Positions 7,589-16,374 of a stretch of 45,127 bases of DNA are shown here, in pieces. Positions within the stretch are counted from its first letter, which is position 1. Every line of letters begins with the position of its first letter. A model generated the notes under the pieces. The model worked only from the letters and a program-made list of their open reading frames with translations, was not told the DNA's origin and did not search any database. The position numbers and the translations under genes were made by a program. This DNA is from Candidatus Halobeggiatoa sp. HSG11 (GTDB lineage Bacteria > Pseudomonadota > Gammaproteobacteria > Beggiatoales > Beggiatoaceae), in assembly GCA_030378105.1 (NCBI GenBank), contig JAUCGL010000019.1, forward strand, positions 1-45,127, given 5' to 3'.

Positions 7589-7974
7589 CAATTAACAATT
7601 AATGTTTTAACTTGTTCCAAACGTTGGTCAACATCGAGAATTTTAAAAAATTTCTACCTTAAAAAACATTATACGCTTATAAATGAGAATATCAATATAT
7701 TAAATCTATTAATTTGTAAGTATTTTGTTTTTTTTTGCGAAATCAAGTTGATAGGTTTGTCTTGGCTGCACTACATTGACTACTCGACCTGAGTATTCCT
7801 AATAAATAATTGGAGTCAAATTTGATAACACTTAATACTATTAAAAATAAGAAATCCCCCCAATTCATAAATAAATACTAGCTTAAATCAAAATTATAGA
7901 TTAAAATAAGAACTAAACTAATCAAAAACATATCCAAGCTCACTGATACAAAAAATCACTATAACTATATAATA

Positions 7975-10900
7975 ATGAATTTAACAGAATTACACGGTCT
8001 TTCCAATATATGCAAAGACATCATGCGTTGTGATCAACACCGTTTTCAAAAACGTATTCATAGCCTAACCGCTCAATTAAAAGCTGATAAAAATATCACA
8101 ACAGAATTTACTCAATTAGCTGCTAACATAAAAAAATCCTTACAACAACGCCAATTAAGAATAACTAACTTACCTGCTCCAAATTTTCCAGACGATTTAC
8201 CAGTTAGTCAACAACGTGAAGAGATTGCAACAGCAATTAAAAATAATCAAGTAATTGTTATTGCTGGAGAAACTGGTTCTGGTAAAACTACTCAGATTCC
8301 CAAAATTTGTCTATCTTTAGGACTAGGTACAGCCGGTCTAATAGGTTGCACTCAACCACGCCGAATTGCTGCTCGTACTGTGGCTAGTAGAGTTGCAAGT
8401 GAACTTGCAAGTCCATTGGGACATGCGATTGGCTATAAAGTTCGTTTTAGTGATCGTTTAAGTGCTAATACTTATGTTAAGTTTATGACAGATGGGATTT
8501 TATTGGCTGAAACTCAAACTGACAGATTCCTCAACAACTACGACACTATTATTATTGATGAGGCTCATGAACGTAATCTTAACGTTGATTTTTTGCTGGG
8601 ATATTTAAAACAGTTATTACCCAACCGCCCAGATTTAAAATTAATTATTACCTCTGCTACCATTGATACTCAACGCTTTGCTACTCATTTTAACAATGCC
8701 CCAATTATTGAAGTTTCTGGCCGTACCTATCCGGTTGAAACTCGTTATCGACCTTTATTGACAGAAGAAGATGATAATAGAGATGTTATTCAAGGTATTT
8801 TGGATGCGGTAGATGAAATTGACCAACGAGCTGATATTCTTATTTTTTTAGCAGGAGAGCGTGATATTCGAGAAACTGCGGAAGCACTACGCAAACATAA
8901 ATTACAACATACAGAAATATTACCACTTTACGCACGGTTATCTGCTGCTGAACAAAATAGGATATTTAATCCCGGCAGTTTAAGACGTATTGTATTGGCA
9001 ACTAACGTGGCGGAAACATCGTTGACTGTACCACGAATTAAAGCTGTTATAGACCCCGGATTAGCTCGTATAAGTCGTTACAGCATTCGTAACAAGGTGC
9101 AACGTTTGCCAATAGAAGCAATCTCTCGCTCTAGTGCCGACCAACGGAAAGGGCGTTGTGGGCGAATTGCTGCTGGAATCTGTATTAGGTTATATTCAGC
9201 AGAAGATTATGATTTACGGCCAGAATTCACTGACCCAGAAATTTTGCGTACCTCTCTGGCGGCAGTTATTTTGCAAATGTTAGCCTTACGTTTAGGAGAT
9301 GTATATAAATTTCCATTTGTAGAGCCACCAACCGCCAAAATGATCAATGATGGTTTCACTTTATTGGCTGAATTAGGAGCTGTCAATGCTAACCGTAAGT
9401 TAACAAAAATTGGCCAACAATTAGCCAAAATGCCAATTGATCCTCGAATTGGAAGCATGATTTTAGCAGCTAAACAGGAAGCTTGTCTGCATGAAATATT
9501 GATAATTGCCAGTGCCTTGACTATTCAAGACCCACGCGAAAGACCAATGGATGCTCAACAGGCTGCTGATACGGCTCAACAACAGTTCGTTAATAAAACT
9601 TCTGATTTTTTAAGTTATTTAAAGTTATGGGATTTTTGGCAAGAAAATGCTAAACATCTGTCCCAAAATAAACTGCGTAAACTTTGTCGCAAACATTTTT
9701 TATCGTACATGCGGATGCGAGAATGGCGAGATATTCATCAGCAATTATATATTTTTGTGCGAGAATCTGGTTGGCAAGTTAATTCCAAGTTAGATTTGAC
9801 AGATGATAATAAATTTACCCTTCAATATGCTACTATTCATCGAGCTTTGTTGAAAGGGTTATTGGGGAATGTTGCCTTTAAAACTGAGACTGATAAGAAA
9901 CCAGAAACATATTTAGGAGCAAGGAATATTAAATTTCATATCTTTCCCGGCTCTGGTCTGTTTAAGAAGCAACCAAAATGGACAGTAGCAGCAGAACTAG
10001 TTGAAACTTCACGTTTATATGCTCGTTGTTGTGCTAAAATTGAACCTGAATGGATAGAGCATGTAGCCGGCGATTTATGTCAACATCATTATTTTGAGCC
10101 ACATTGGCAGAAAAAGCAAGCTCAAGTTGGAGCATTTGAAAAGGTTACTTTATATGGTCTAACTATCGTAGCTAAACGGCGAGTTAATTATGGACCTTTA
10201 GACCCAGAATTGGCTAGGGAAATTTTTATTCGTAATGCGTTGGTGCAAGGAGAATATTATTGTTATGCTAAGTTTTTTCAGCATAATCAAGCATTAGTTA
10301 TAGAGATTGAAGCCTTAGAACATAAATCCCGGCGACAAGATATTTTAGCCGATGAAAAGCAAATTTATGATTTTTACGCTGCAAAGATTCCAATGGGAAT
10401 TTATACCGGGAAAGCTTTTGAAAAATGGCGAAAATCGGCAGAAAAAAAGCAAGCTAAATTATTGTTTTTAAGTAAAGAAGATTTAATGCAACATGAGGGA
10501 GAGCAGATAACTCCACAAGCTTTTCCAGATAATATTGCGTTAGCTGGAGTTAATTTACCGTTAAATTATCATTTTGAACCCGGTCATCAGAAAGATGGAG
10601 TTACGATTGATATACCTTTGAATTTGTTGAATCAATTGGAAGCTCAAATATTTGAATGGTTAGTACCGGGATTATTAGAAGAAAAAATAACTGCTTTGTT
10701 ACGTGGTATGCCAAAAGCGGTGCGGAAAGCTTTTGTACCAGTACCATCTGTGGCTAAAGATGCGGTGGATACTTTGGTTAAACCGATGGTTACTTTTAGA
10801 CAAGGTGGAAGTTTTTTGGAATATCCAACCCAATCTTTATTGGAAGCTTTAACTATATTTTGCCATCGGCGTTTGGGTAAACCTTTGCCAGATAAAGTTT

Positions 10901-11889
10901 GGAATTTGACAATGTTACCACCTCATTTATTGATGAATTTTCGGTTAATTGATGACCATAAAGAATTAGCTGTGGAAAGAGATTTAACAATTTTACAACA
11001 ACAATGGGGTAATCATGCCAGTACCACTTCTCAACAGCAAATTGCGGACAAAACTGGTTTAGAACAAGATAATATTACTACTTGGGATTTTCCAGATTTA
11101 TCCAGCCAAGTAACAATTGAATTTAAAGGCATGACTATACAGGGTTTTCCTACTTTGATAGATCAGGATAGCCATGTTAATTTACGAGTGTTAGATAAGC
11201 AAGATTTGGCTCAACATTTACTTGGTTTGCGGCGATTATTTTGGTTAAATTTGCCAACGAAAAAACTGTTGAAACAGATGCCTATTGATGGTAAGTTATG
11301 TTTAAAATATATGAAAATTGGTAATTGTGAACGTTTAAAACAGGGTATGTTGACAGCTTTAATTGATGCTATTTTTGTAAGTGAACCTTTGCCAATGAAA
11401 AAATCTGATTTTGAATATCGCTTATACAAAGGAAAACCAGATTTGTTACCAGCCGCTTATAACTATGCAACTCAATTAGCAAAAACTCTGGAAGAATATA
11501 ATACATTAAATCAACAATTACAAAAGTTTTCTAATAGTATTAAAGCGATTCCCACTATAAAACAGCATTTACAACATTTAATTTACGAGGATTTTTTACA
11601 AGAAATTTCGTTATCTCAGTTGCAACATTTTCCACGTTACTTGAAAGCAATCCAGCTACGATTAACCAGACTTGAGCTTGATCCAAATAAGGATGCGAGG
11701 AAAGCTGAACAAATTTCATCTTTATGGCAGGCTTATTGGCAACGTGCAACAACTGATATGAGTTTGGAAGTAAAAGAATTCAGATGGTTGTTAGAAGAAT
11801 TACGAGTTTCTTTATTTGCACCTGAGTTGAAAACAGTGCGGCCGGTTTCGGTACAGAGGTTGGAGAGGGAATGGAAGAAGGTGAAGTGA
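7975..11889 (+). CDS. hrpA: ATP-dependent RNA helicase HrpA
   Basis: This 1304-aa protein matches the usual length of proteobacterial HrpA (about 1300). Motif I GETGSGKT is near residues 97-104, motif II DEAH near 195, motif III SAT follows, and motif VI QRKGRCGR is near 390. The helicase-associated winged-helix/ratchet region comes next, and the long C-terminal region typical of HrpA (DUF3418) fills the second half. DEAH-box HrpA unwinds RNA in the cytoplasm; in E. coli it rescues stalled or collided ribosomes. The N-terminus aligns with known HrpA through LPVSQQREEI, so the ATG at 7975 is plausible although no strong ribosome binding site is seen. It stands alone. No defects were seen. Confidence 0.97.
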   Translation: MNLTELHGLSNICKDIMRCDQHRFQKRIHSLTAQLKADKNITTEFTQLAANIKKSLQQRQLRITNLPAPNFPDDLPVSQQREEIATAIKNNQVIVIAGETGSGKTTQIPKICLSLGLGTAGLIGCTQPRRIAARTVASRVASELASPLGHAIGYKVRFSDRLSANTYVKFMTDGILLAETQTDRFLNNYDTIIIDEAHERNLNVDFLLGYLKQLLPNRPDLKLIITSATIDTQRFATHFNNAPIIEVSGRTYPVETRYRPLLTEEDDNRDVIQGILDAVDEIDQRADILIFLAGERDIRETAEALRKHKLQHTEILPLYARLSAAEQNRIFNPGSLRRIVLATNVAETSLTVPRIKAVIDPGLARISRYSIRNKVQRLPIEAISRSSADQRKGRCGRIAAGICIRLYSAEDYDLRPEFTDPEILRTSLAAVILQMLALRLGDVYKFPFVEPPTAKMINDGFTLLAELGAVNANRKLTKIGQQLAKMPIDPRIGSMILAAKQEACLHEILIIASALTIQDPRERPMDAQQAADTAQQQFVNKTSDFLSYLKLWDFWQENAKHLSQNKLRKLCRKHFLSYMRMREWRDIHQQLYIFVRESGWQVNSKLDLTDDNKFTLQYATIHRALLKGLLGNVAFKTETDKKPETYLGARNIKFHIFPGSGLFKKQPKWTVAAELVETSRLYARCCAKIEPEWIEHVAGDLCQHHYFEPHWQKKQAQVGAFEKVTLYGLTIVAKRRVNYGPLDPELAREIFIRNALVQGEYYCYAKFFQHNQALVIEIEALEHKSRRQDILADEKQIYDFYAAKIPMGIYTGKAFEKWRKSAEKKQAKLLFLSKEDLMQHEGEQITPQAFPDNIALAGVNLPLNYHFEPGHQKDGVTIDIPLNLLNQLEAQIFEWLVPGLLEEKITALLRGMPKAVRKAFVPVPSVAKDAVDTLVKPMVTFRQGGSFLEYPTQSLLEALTIFCHRRLGKPLPDKVWNLTMLPPHLLMNFRLIDDHKELAVERDLTILQQQWGNHASTTSQQQIADKTGLEQDNITTWDFPDLSSQVTIEFKGMTIQGFPTLIDQDSHVNLRVLDKQDLAQHLLGLRRLFWLNLPTKKLLKQMPIDGKLCLKYMKIGNCERLKQGMLTALIDAIFVSEPLPMKKSDFEYRLYKGKPDLLPAAYNYATQLAKTLEEYNTLNQQLQKFSNSIKAIPTIKQHLQHLIYEDFLQEISLSQLQHFPRYLKAIQLRLTRLELDPNKDARKAEQISSLWQAYWQRATTDMSLEVKEFRWLLEELRVSLFAPELKTVRPVSVQRLEREWKKVK

Positions 11890-11967
11890 TGGTTTTTGGT
11901 TGGGATTTGATGTGAGGTTTGGAATGTTATATTATAATACAAAATTACACAATGAAAGGAGATATGA

Positions 11968-12735
11968 ATGAACTTTTTAAAATATGATTTAGGTAGTCTT
12001 AAAAAAGGTGAGATAGTCGAAGTTACTCTGACAAAAGGGGCTAATGTTAGGCTCATGAATAGCTCAAATTTTAATAGCTATAAAAGTGGTCGTAAACACC
12101 ATTATTATGGAGGTCTTGCGAAGAAATCTCCGATAAAAATCCAAGTACCTAATTCGGGTCATTGGTATGTTGCGATTGACATGTAAGGTTTACAAGGTAG
12201 CACAAATGCTTCTGTTCGTGTTTTACCAAGAACTTTGCCAGAAATTCAAGAACGTCCTCTTTCTGAAATACCTAGTCTTGTACGAGAAAATGTACCTCCA
12301 CTAACTGAAAATAATGAAGAAACACATGATGTTTTTATTTCTCATGCCTCAGAAGATAAAGATGATCTTGTTAGGCCATTAGCAAAAGCACTTTCTGATG
12401 AAGGATTAAATGTCTGGTATGATGAATTAACTCTTCGAATTGGTGATAGTTTAAGACAAAAAATAGATAAAGGTCTTGCTAATAGCCGAGTTGGTTTAGT
12501 TGTCCTTTCGCCTTCATTTATAAAAAAAGGATGGACTAATTATGAATTAGATGGAATCGTAACTAAGGTTATTTCTGGAGAACAAGTACTATTACCTATT
12601 TGGCACAATATTACAAAGCAACAAGTTGTTGATTTTAGTCCTTCATTAGCAGATAAAGTAGCCCGAAGCACAGCAAGTCATACTATTGAGGAAATTGCTA
12701 TAGAAATTGCTGATCTTATAAAATCAAGGATTTAA
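11968..12735 (+). pseudogene. DUF1883-TIR effector gene with a single in-frame stop
   Basis: The first 72 codons encode a DUF1883 domain (NFLKYDLGSLKKGEIVEVTL, HHYYGGLAKKSP, GHWYVAIDM), with AAAGGAG upstream. TAA at 12184-12186 interrupts it. The same frame continues GLQGSTNASVRVLPRTLPEIQ into a complete TIR domain: HDVFISHASEDKDDLV, VWYDELTLRIGDSL, VVLSPSFIKKGWTNYELDGI with the conserved Glu of TIR NADases. The frame stays open to 12735. Family members encode both domains in one protein, so one substitution event appears to have split the gene. A TTG at 12235 could re-initiate a 166-aa TIR protein, but no good ribosome binding site precedes it. TIR proteins of this kind are thought to act in NAD-depleting defence. 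Either a recent pseudogene or a split gene. Confidence 0.82.
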
Positions 12736-12738
12736 CTT

Positions 12739-12803
12739 GTAACCCACAATGTAAGATGTGGTGAGGAAACAAACCGCATCAATCATGATGAAAGTTGGAT
12801 AGG
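12739..12803 (+). repeat. Direct repeat flanking the vapBC-like pair, copy 1
   Basis: The sequence AACCCACAATGTAAGATGTG through AAACAAACCGCATCAATCATG and onward is repeated with moderate divergence at 13543-13608. Each copy starts a few bases after a gene's stop codon. The pair brackets the toxin-antitoxin module at 12868-13532. Confidence 0.65.
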
Positions 12804-12867
12804 TTCTGTGCTATAAAACCAACCAAACATAAATCCAAATATTTATCCAAATTTACATGGAGTAATT

Positions 12868-13116
12868 ATGCAAATTAACACAGAATTAGATACACAACAT
12901 TATGAAAAGCTCCAACAGCTACAACGAATTATGGGTAAAAATCTACGCACATTACTAGAACTTGCTATTGATGACCTTTATGCCCGTCATAACGTTTCTG
13001 TTGGTCATGATGCTTTAACAATTTTACAAAAAAACAACTTTATTGGTTGTTTACATGGTGATGGTAAATTATCACAAAATTATAAACAAGAATTGGATTG
13101 GAGTGGTAAACTTTGA
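12868..13116 (+). CDS. Antitoxin of a VapBC-like pair
   Basis: This 82-aa protein has an N-terminal helical segment (HYEKLQQLQRIMGKNLRTLLELAIDDLYARH) resembling a short ribbon-helix-helix DNA-binding fold. A variable tail (about residues 45-82) would wrap the toxin. GGAG lies seven bases before the ATG. The stop overlaps the toxin start by four bases (TTGA at 13113-13116), the standard toxin-antitoxin coupling. It would neutralise the PIN nuclease and repress its own promoter. No exact family is recognised; the assignment rests on size, overlap and partner. Confidence 0.72.
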   Translation: MQINTELDTQHYEKLQQLQRIMGKNLRTLLELAIDDLYARHNVSVGHDALTILQKNNFIGCLHGDGKLSQNYKQELDWSGKL

Positions 13117-13532
13117 TTATTGCCGATACTGGATTCTGGGTCGCTTTAGCTGACGATGCAGATCAACATCATAAATTAGCAATAAGTAAATTAGAATATT
13201 TGAAAGAACCACTTATAACAACTTGGCCTGTATTAACTGAAGTTTGTCATCTGTTACTTAAACGCCGAGGCATAGATGCAGAATTGGGGTTTATTCGTAG
13301 CTATCATCAAGGTGCTTTTCTTGTTTTTGATTTAAACGAAAGTCACAATGACAAATTACTTAAATTGATGGAAAAATATTCTGATTTACCAATGGACTTG
13401 GCTGATGCTTCATTGGTAATTTTGGCAGAAGAATTAGGTAATGGGCAAATTTTGAGTACTGATCAACGTGATTTTCAAACATATCGTTGGAAAAATACTT
13501 ATCCATTTCATAATATTTTATTAGAACAATAA
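13113..13532 (+). CDS. VapC-like PIN-domain ribonuclease toxin
   Basis: This 139-aa protein begins at TTG with MIIADTGFWVALADDADQHH (catalytic Asp5). It has the second acidic site in WPVLTEVCHLLLKR and the acidic cluster LPMDLADASLVILAEE followed by ILSTDQRDF, the typical PIN arrangement of four acidic residues. PIN toxins cut RNA, often tRNA or rRNA, when the antitoxin is degraded. The non-ATG start inside the antitoxin stop suggests coupled and weaker translation of the toxin. Length is normal for the family and all expected acidic residues are present. Confidence 0.87.
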   Translation: MIIADTGFWVALADDADQHHKLAISKLEYLKEPLITTWPVLTEVCHLLLKRRGIDAELGFIRSYHQGAFLVFDLNESHNDKLLKLMEKYSDLPMDLADASLVILAEELGNGQILSTDQRDFQTYRWKNTYPFHNILLEQ

Positions 13533-13542
13533 GAAATTTAAC

Positions 13543-13608
13543 TCGTAACCTGCAATGTTATGATGTAATTAGGAAACAAACCACATCAATCATGGTAAAA
13601 GTCGATTA
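13543..13608 (+). repeat. Direct repeat flanking the vapBC-like pair, copy 2
   Basis: The sequence AACCTGCAATGTTATGATGT, then AAACAAACCACATCAATCATG and onward, corresponds to copy 1 at 12739-12803. Together they enclose the module, as if it entered as a cassette or as if a common element follows each gene here. Confidence 0.6.
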
Positions 13609-13714
13609 CACTTTACTGCACTGGTTTTACTCATTTGACTGTTGCCAACTATCTCATAACACAAATATCCTTAAATATTGTTTTGATAGGTAAACCTAAT
13701 TTTCGTTATATAAC

Positions 13715-13754
13715 TTGACAGCAACTATATTTGTATCTACACTGTATATACAGT
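13715..13754 (+). promoter_or_regulatory. Promoter and palindromic operator of mazEF
   Basis: A consensus -35 TTGACA (13715-13720) is followed after 17 bp by TACACT (13738-13743) as a possible -10. A perfect 14-bp palindrome, ACTGTATATACAGT, covers 13741-13754 and so overlaps the -10 and the likely start site. This is where a MazE-type dimer would autorepress. GAGG at 13773-13776 is the ribosome binding site for mazE. Confidence 0.6.
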
Positions 13755-13786
13755 AAACTTAACATAAATTTTGAGGTAGAACAATT

Positions 13787-14017
13787 ATGACTACAGCTAT
13801 TGCTAAATGGGGAAATAGTGCCGCTCTTAGATTACCAAAAAATATATTAAACAGTCTTAACTTAAAAATAGGTGATAAAGTTAATATTATATCTAATGGC
13901 TCTAAAATAGTTATAGAACCAAGTAAACCAAACTTAGAACAACTTCTGAATATGGTAACTCAAGAGAACAAACACAATGAACTATTGATTGATAGTGCAG
14001 GTAAAGAATTATTGTGA
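13787..14017 (+). CDS. mazE: MazE-type antitoxin (AbrB/SpoVT fold)
   Basis: This 76-aa protein has the swapped-hairpin AbrB DNA-binding motif at its N-terminus (AIAKWGNSAALRLPKNILNSLNLKIGDKVNI), the MazE hallmark. A flexible acidic and polar tail (residues 46-76) would bind MazF. The gene overlaps mazF by four bases (GTGA at 14014-14017). The upstream 14-bp palindrome is a likely self-operator. It neutralises the following endoribonuclease. Confidence 0.9.
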   Translation: MTTAIAKWGNSAALRLPKNILNSLNLKIGDKVNIISNGSKIVIEPSKPNLEQLLNMVTQENKHNELLIDSAGKELL

Positions 14018-14349
14018 ATCAAGTTCCAGATAAAGGAGATATTGTTATTCTTCATTTCAATCCTCAATTGGGACATGAACAAGCAGGAACAAGACCCTGT
14101 TTAATTATAAGTCCACTAAACTTTAATAAAGCTACAGGATTGGCTTTTGTTTGTCCAATAACTAATCAACAAAAAGGTTATCCATTTGAGGTAAACATAA
14201 CTGGAACTACTAAAACTACAGGAGTTATATTAAGCGATCAATTAAAATCTCTTGATTGGCATGCAAGAAAAGCTAAAGTGGTTGATAAAGTCGATAAGAA
14301 ATGTATTGAACAAGTTGAGGAATTAGTAAAAACAATTTTATTTTCGTAA
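14014..14349 (+). CDS. mazF: MazF/PemK-family endoribonuclease toxin
   Basis: This 111-aa protein starts at GTG within the mazE stop. It has the SH3-like PemK/MazF barrel signature: PDKGDIVILHFNPQLGHEQAGTRPCLIISP (with the RPCL strand), FVCPITNQQKGYPFEV and GVILSDQLKSLDW. MazF-type toxins are sequence-specific mRNA interferases. The Arg of RPCL and the Thr/Ser region after CPIT, which form the usual active site, are present, so it is probably functional. A family A repeat begins about 35 bp downstream. Confidence 0.93.
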   Translation: MNQVPDKGDIVILHFNPQLGHEQAGTRPCLIISPLNFNKATGLAFVCPITNQQKGYPFEVNITGTTKTTGVILSDQLKSLDWHARKAKVVDKVDKKCIEQVEELVKTILFS

Positions 14350-14384
14350 TAAACTGAATAACTCATTAACCCAGCCTACAAACT

Positions 14385-14498
14385 TACTGCCATTAAGTTA
14401 AGGAGATTGATTGGGGTAACCACAAGAAATAACCCCTATAAATCATCATTTAACGTAGGGGCAATCCTTTATGGTTGCCCTTAACGCAAATGGCAGTG
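14385..14498. repeat. Repeat family A copy
   Basis: It runs from TACTGCCATTAAGTTAAGG at the left to CCTTAACGCAAATGGCAGTG at the right, so the inverted ends of the family are kept with a few mismatches. The first 39 bp are the reverse complement of 127-165. No clean target duplication is visible. It lies between mazF and the convergent ATPase gene. Confidence 0.75.
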
Positions 14499-14553
14499 GG
14501 GCTGCCTCCTACAAAACATAATATATTTCAATACTGTCCGAACTATTATTAAT

Positions 14554-16254
14554 TTAAATATTAAAATTACTAGTTAAATCAATAACTCGTGATACTTCTT
14601 CTAAGCTAGTTGTACCTTCCAAAACTCTCCGAATACTGTCTTGAGCGAGGGTACGAAATCCTGATGATTTGGCATGTTTCCTAACAGTATGAGTAGTTGA
14701 ATTATTAGAAATTAAATCTTGTAAGGATTCAGTGATACGTAACAATTCCATCAATGCCATACGACCTTTATAACCACGTTGTTCACATGATTCACATTTA
14801 TACGGACGACATAAAGTAACAGTTTCTGTAGTTAAATTTAACAATTGTCGATGAATGTCGCTAGGTGAATAATTTTGCTTGCATTTTGAACATAGTTTAC
14901 GCACTAAACGTTGACCGATAATACCAATAATATTTTCTGCCAAAATATCAGGCAATATTCCCACATCTAATAAACGTGGAATAGCTCCAATTGCTGAATT
15001 GGTATGTAAAGTTGAATAGACTTGATGACCAGTCATGGAAGCTCGAAAAGCCATTTCCGCAGTATCATGATCCCGAATCTCTCCAACTAGAATTATGTCT
15101 GGGTCCTGTCGCATCATAGAACGAATTCCATTGCCAAAATCCAATTTGACCGCTTCATTAACTGCTGTTTGTCGCACCAATCCCAGCACATATTCAACCG
15201 GGTCTTCCAAAGTCATTATATTGATGGTTTCATTGTTGAGATGTTTGAGAATTGAATATAAAGTTGTTGTTTTACCACTCCCAGTTGGGCCAGTCAGTAA
15301 AATAACCCCTTCAGGACGAGCTATCATTAATCTCAATTTCATCAAATCGTCTTCTAACAATCCTAATTGTTCCAACTTCATGATGCCACGTTTACTATCA
15401 AGGATACGCAGCACGATATTTTCACCATAAACAGTTGGTTGCACTGATACACGAAAATCAATATGCCGCCCAGCCAATTGTAACGACATACGGCCATCTT
15501 GCGAAATCCGAGTTTCTGCAATATTTAAGTCAGTCATCACCTTAAGTCGTACTGAAATAGGCGACCAATAATCCTTGTGCAAACTGCTTATCTGTTGCAA
15601 TACTCCATCAATCCGATAACGAATTCGTAAAAAACCTTTTTCTGGTTCAAAATGTATATCTGAAGCCCCACGTTTAACTGCGTCTGATAACAAGGCATTC
15701 ACCAGCCGTATCAAAGGTTGACTATATTCATCACCTGTTACTGATAAACTTTTATAATCAATCTCCCCAGTTTCAATTTCATTAAGAATTCCATCAATAG
15801 ATAAGTTAAATCCATACCATTCATCAATAGTATTAATAATATCAGCTTCACCAGCTAATACTGGTTCAATGGTTATATTTTCTCCCAAAAAAGCTGTCAA
15901 CTGATCAATTGCTAATACGTTAAAAACATCAGCCATCGCAACAGTTAATTGATTCTTAGCTTGGTCGAATTTAATAGGGAGTATAGTATAGCGATAGGCT
16001 AAATCTTTAGGGATTAATTGAATCGCTTCATGACTTATTTCTAATTTAAATAAATCAACATGTGATAAGCCTAAGTTCTGACTCATCAAACTACGAATTT
16101 CTGTTTCTGAAACAAAGCCCAAATTAATAAGAATCTTTTCTAATGGAGCTGATTTTTTTTTCTGTTCTGTTTGAGCAATTTTAAGCTGATCTGTAGTTAT
16201 TATTTCTTTAGAAACAAGAAGTTCACTTAAACGAAGAGGAGGTTTGGAATTCAT
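14554..16254 (-). CDS. GspE/PilB-family secretion ATPase
   Basis: This 566-aa protein opens with an MshEN-like N-terminal domain (residues 1-150, LSELLVSKEIITTDQLKIA). A RecA-type motor domain follows: Walker A GPTGSGKTTT near 320, the Asp box MTLEDPVEYVL, Walker B RQDPDIILVGEIRD and the His box GHQVYSTLHTN. A four-cysteine zinc site (CSKC near 456, CESC near 490) lies in the C-terminal part. It would power assembly of a type II secretion pseudopilus or a type IV pilus from the cytoplasmic face. The window also carries gspI-gspJ about 13 kb away, which favours GspE, but length and the DFRV motif fit PilB or MshE as well. No gspF/pilC neighbour is present. Confidence 0.88.
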   Translation of the reverse strand: MNSKPPLRLSELLVSKEIITTDQLKIAQTEQKKKSAPLEKILINLGFVSETEIRSLMSQNLGLSHVDLFKLEISHEAIQLIPKDLAYRYTILPIKFDQAKNQLTVAMADVFNVLAIDQLTAFLGENITIEPVLAGEADIINTIDEWYGFNLSIDGILNEIETGEIDYKSLSVTGDEYSQPLIRLVNALLSDAVKRGASDIHFEPEKGFLRIRYRIDGVLQQISSLHKDYWSPISVRLKVMTDLNIAETRISQDGRMSLQLAGRHIDFRVSVQPTVYGENIVLRILDSKRGIMKLEQLGLLEDDLMKLRLMIARPEGVILLTGPTGSGKTTTLYSILKHLNNETINIMTLEDPVEYVLGLVRQTAVNEAVKLDFGNGIRSMMRQDPDIILVGEIRDHDTAEMAFRASMTGHQVYSTLHTNSAIGAIPRLLDVGILPDILAENIIGIIGQRLVRKLCSKCKQNYSPSDIHRQLLNLTTETVTLCRPYKCESCEQRGYKGRMALMELLRITESLQDLISNNSTTHTVRKHAKSSGFRTLAQDSIRRVLEGTTSLEEVSRVIDLTSNFNI

Positions 16255-16374
16255 AATTTACCTATTAAGCTTTTGAATTTTTATTTTTAAGTAATTTTTG
16301 TATAAAATAGTTAAATTTGGGTTGGATAAAATTATATTTAAATTCATTATTTTCAATAAATTGTTAGATTTTGT

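Larger units (their letters stand above)
6295..7974. other. 1.7-kb non-coding repeat yard
   Basis: No convincing gene lies between the DUF1566 gene and hrpA. The stretch holds a fragment of a GGGTGGATAGAA-type repeat (6470-6490) and a GC-rich block inserted in a dispersed repeat (6546-6826). Two related AT-rich segments with TTTTTTGACCCGAAGACCGG or TTTTTTGGCCTGAAAATCGG (about 7165-7190 and 7340-7365) resemble a third at 17270-17300. A double-hairpin palindrome (7406-7471) and a family D copy (7480-7588) follow. An ORF at 6612-6809 runs across the insertion boundary and is not a credible gene. Confidence 0.7.

Noticed and set aside
5272-7974. Local DGR template repeat or reverse transcriptase near the DUF1566 gene
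   Set aside because: I looked for a second copy of the 3' variable segment and for reverse-transcriptase motifs in the window and saw none. The DGR call therefore rests on codon pattern and family only.
12184-12186. Stop-codon recoding of TAA in the DUF1883-TIR gene
   Set aside because: Other genes in the window end normally at TAA, and no selenocysteine-type or read-through context was recognised. A simple mutation is the default.
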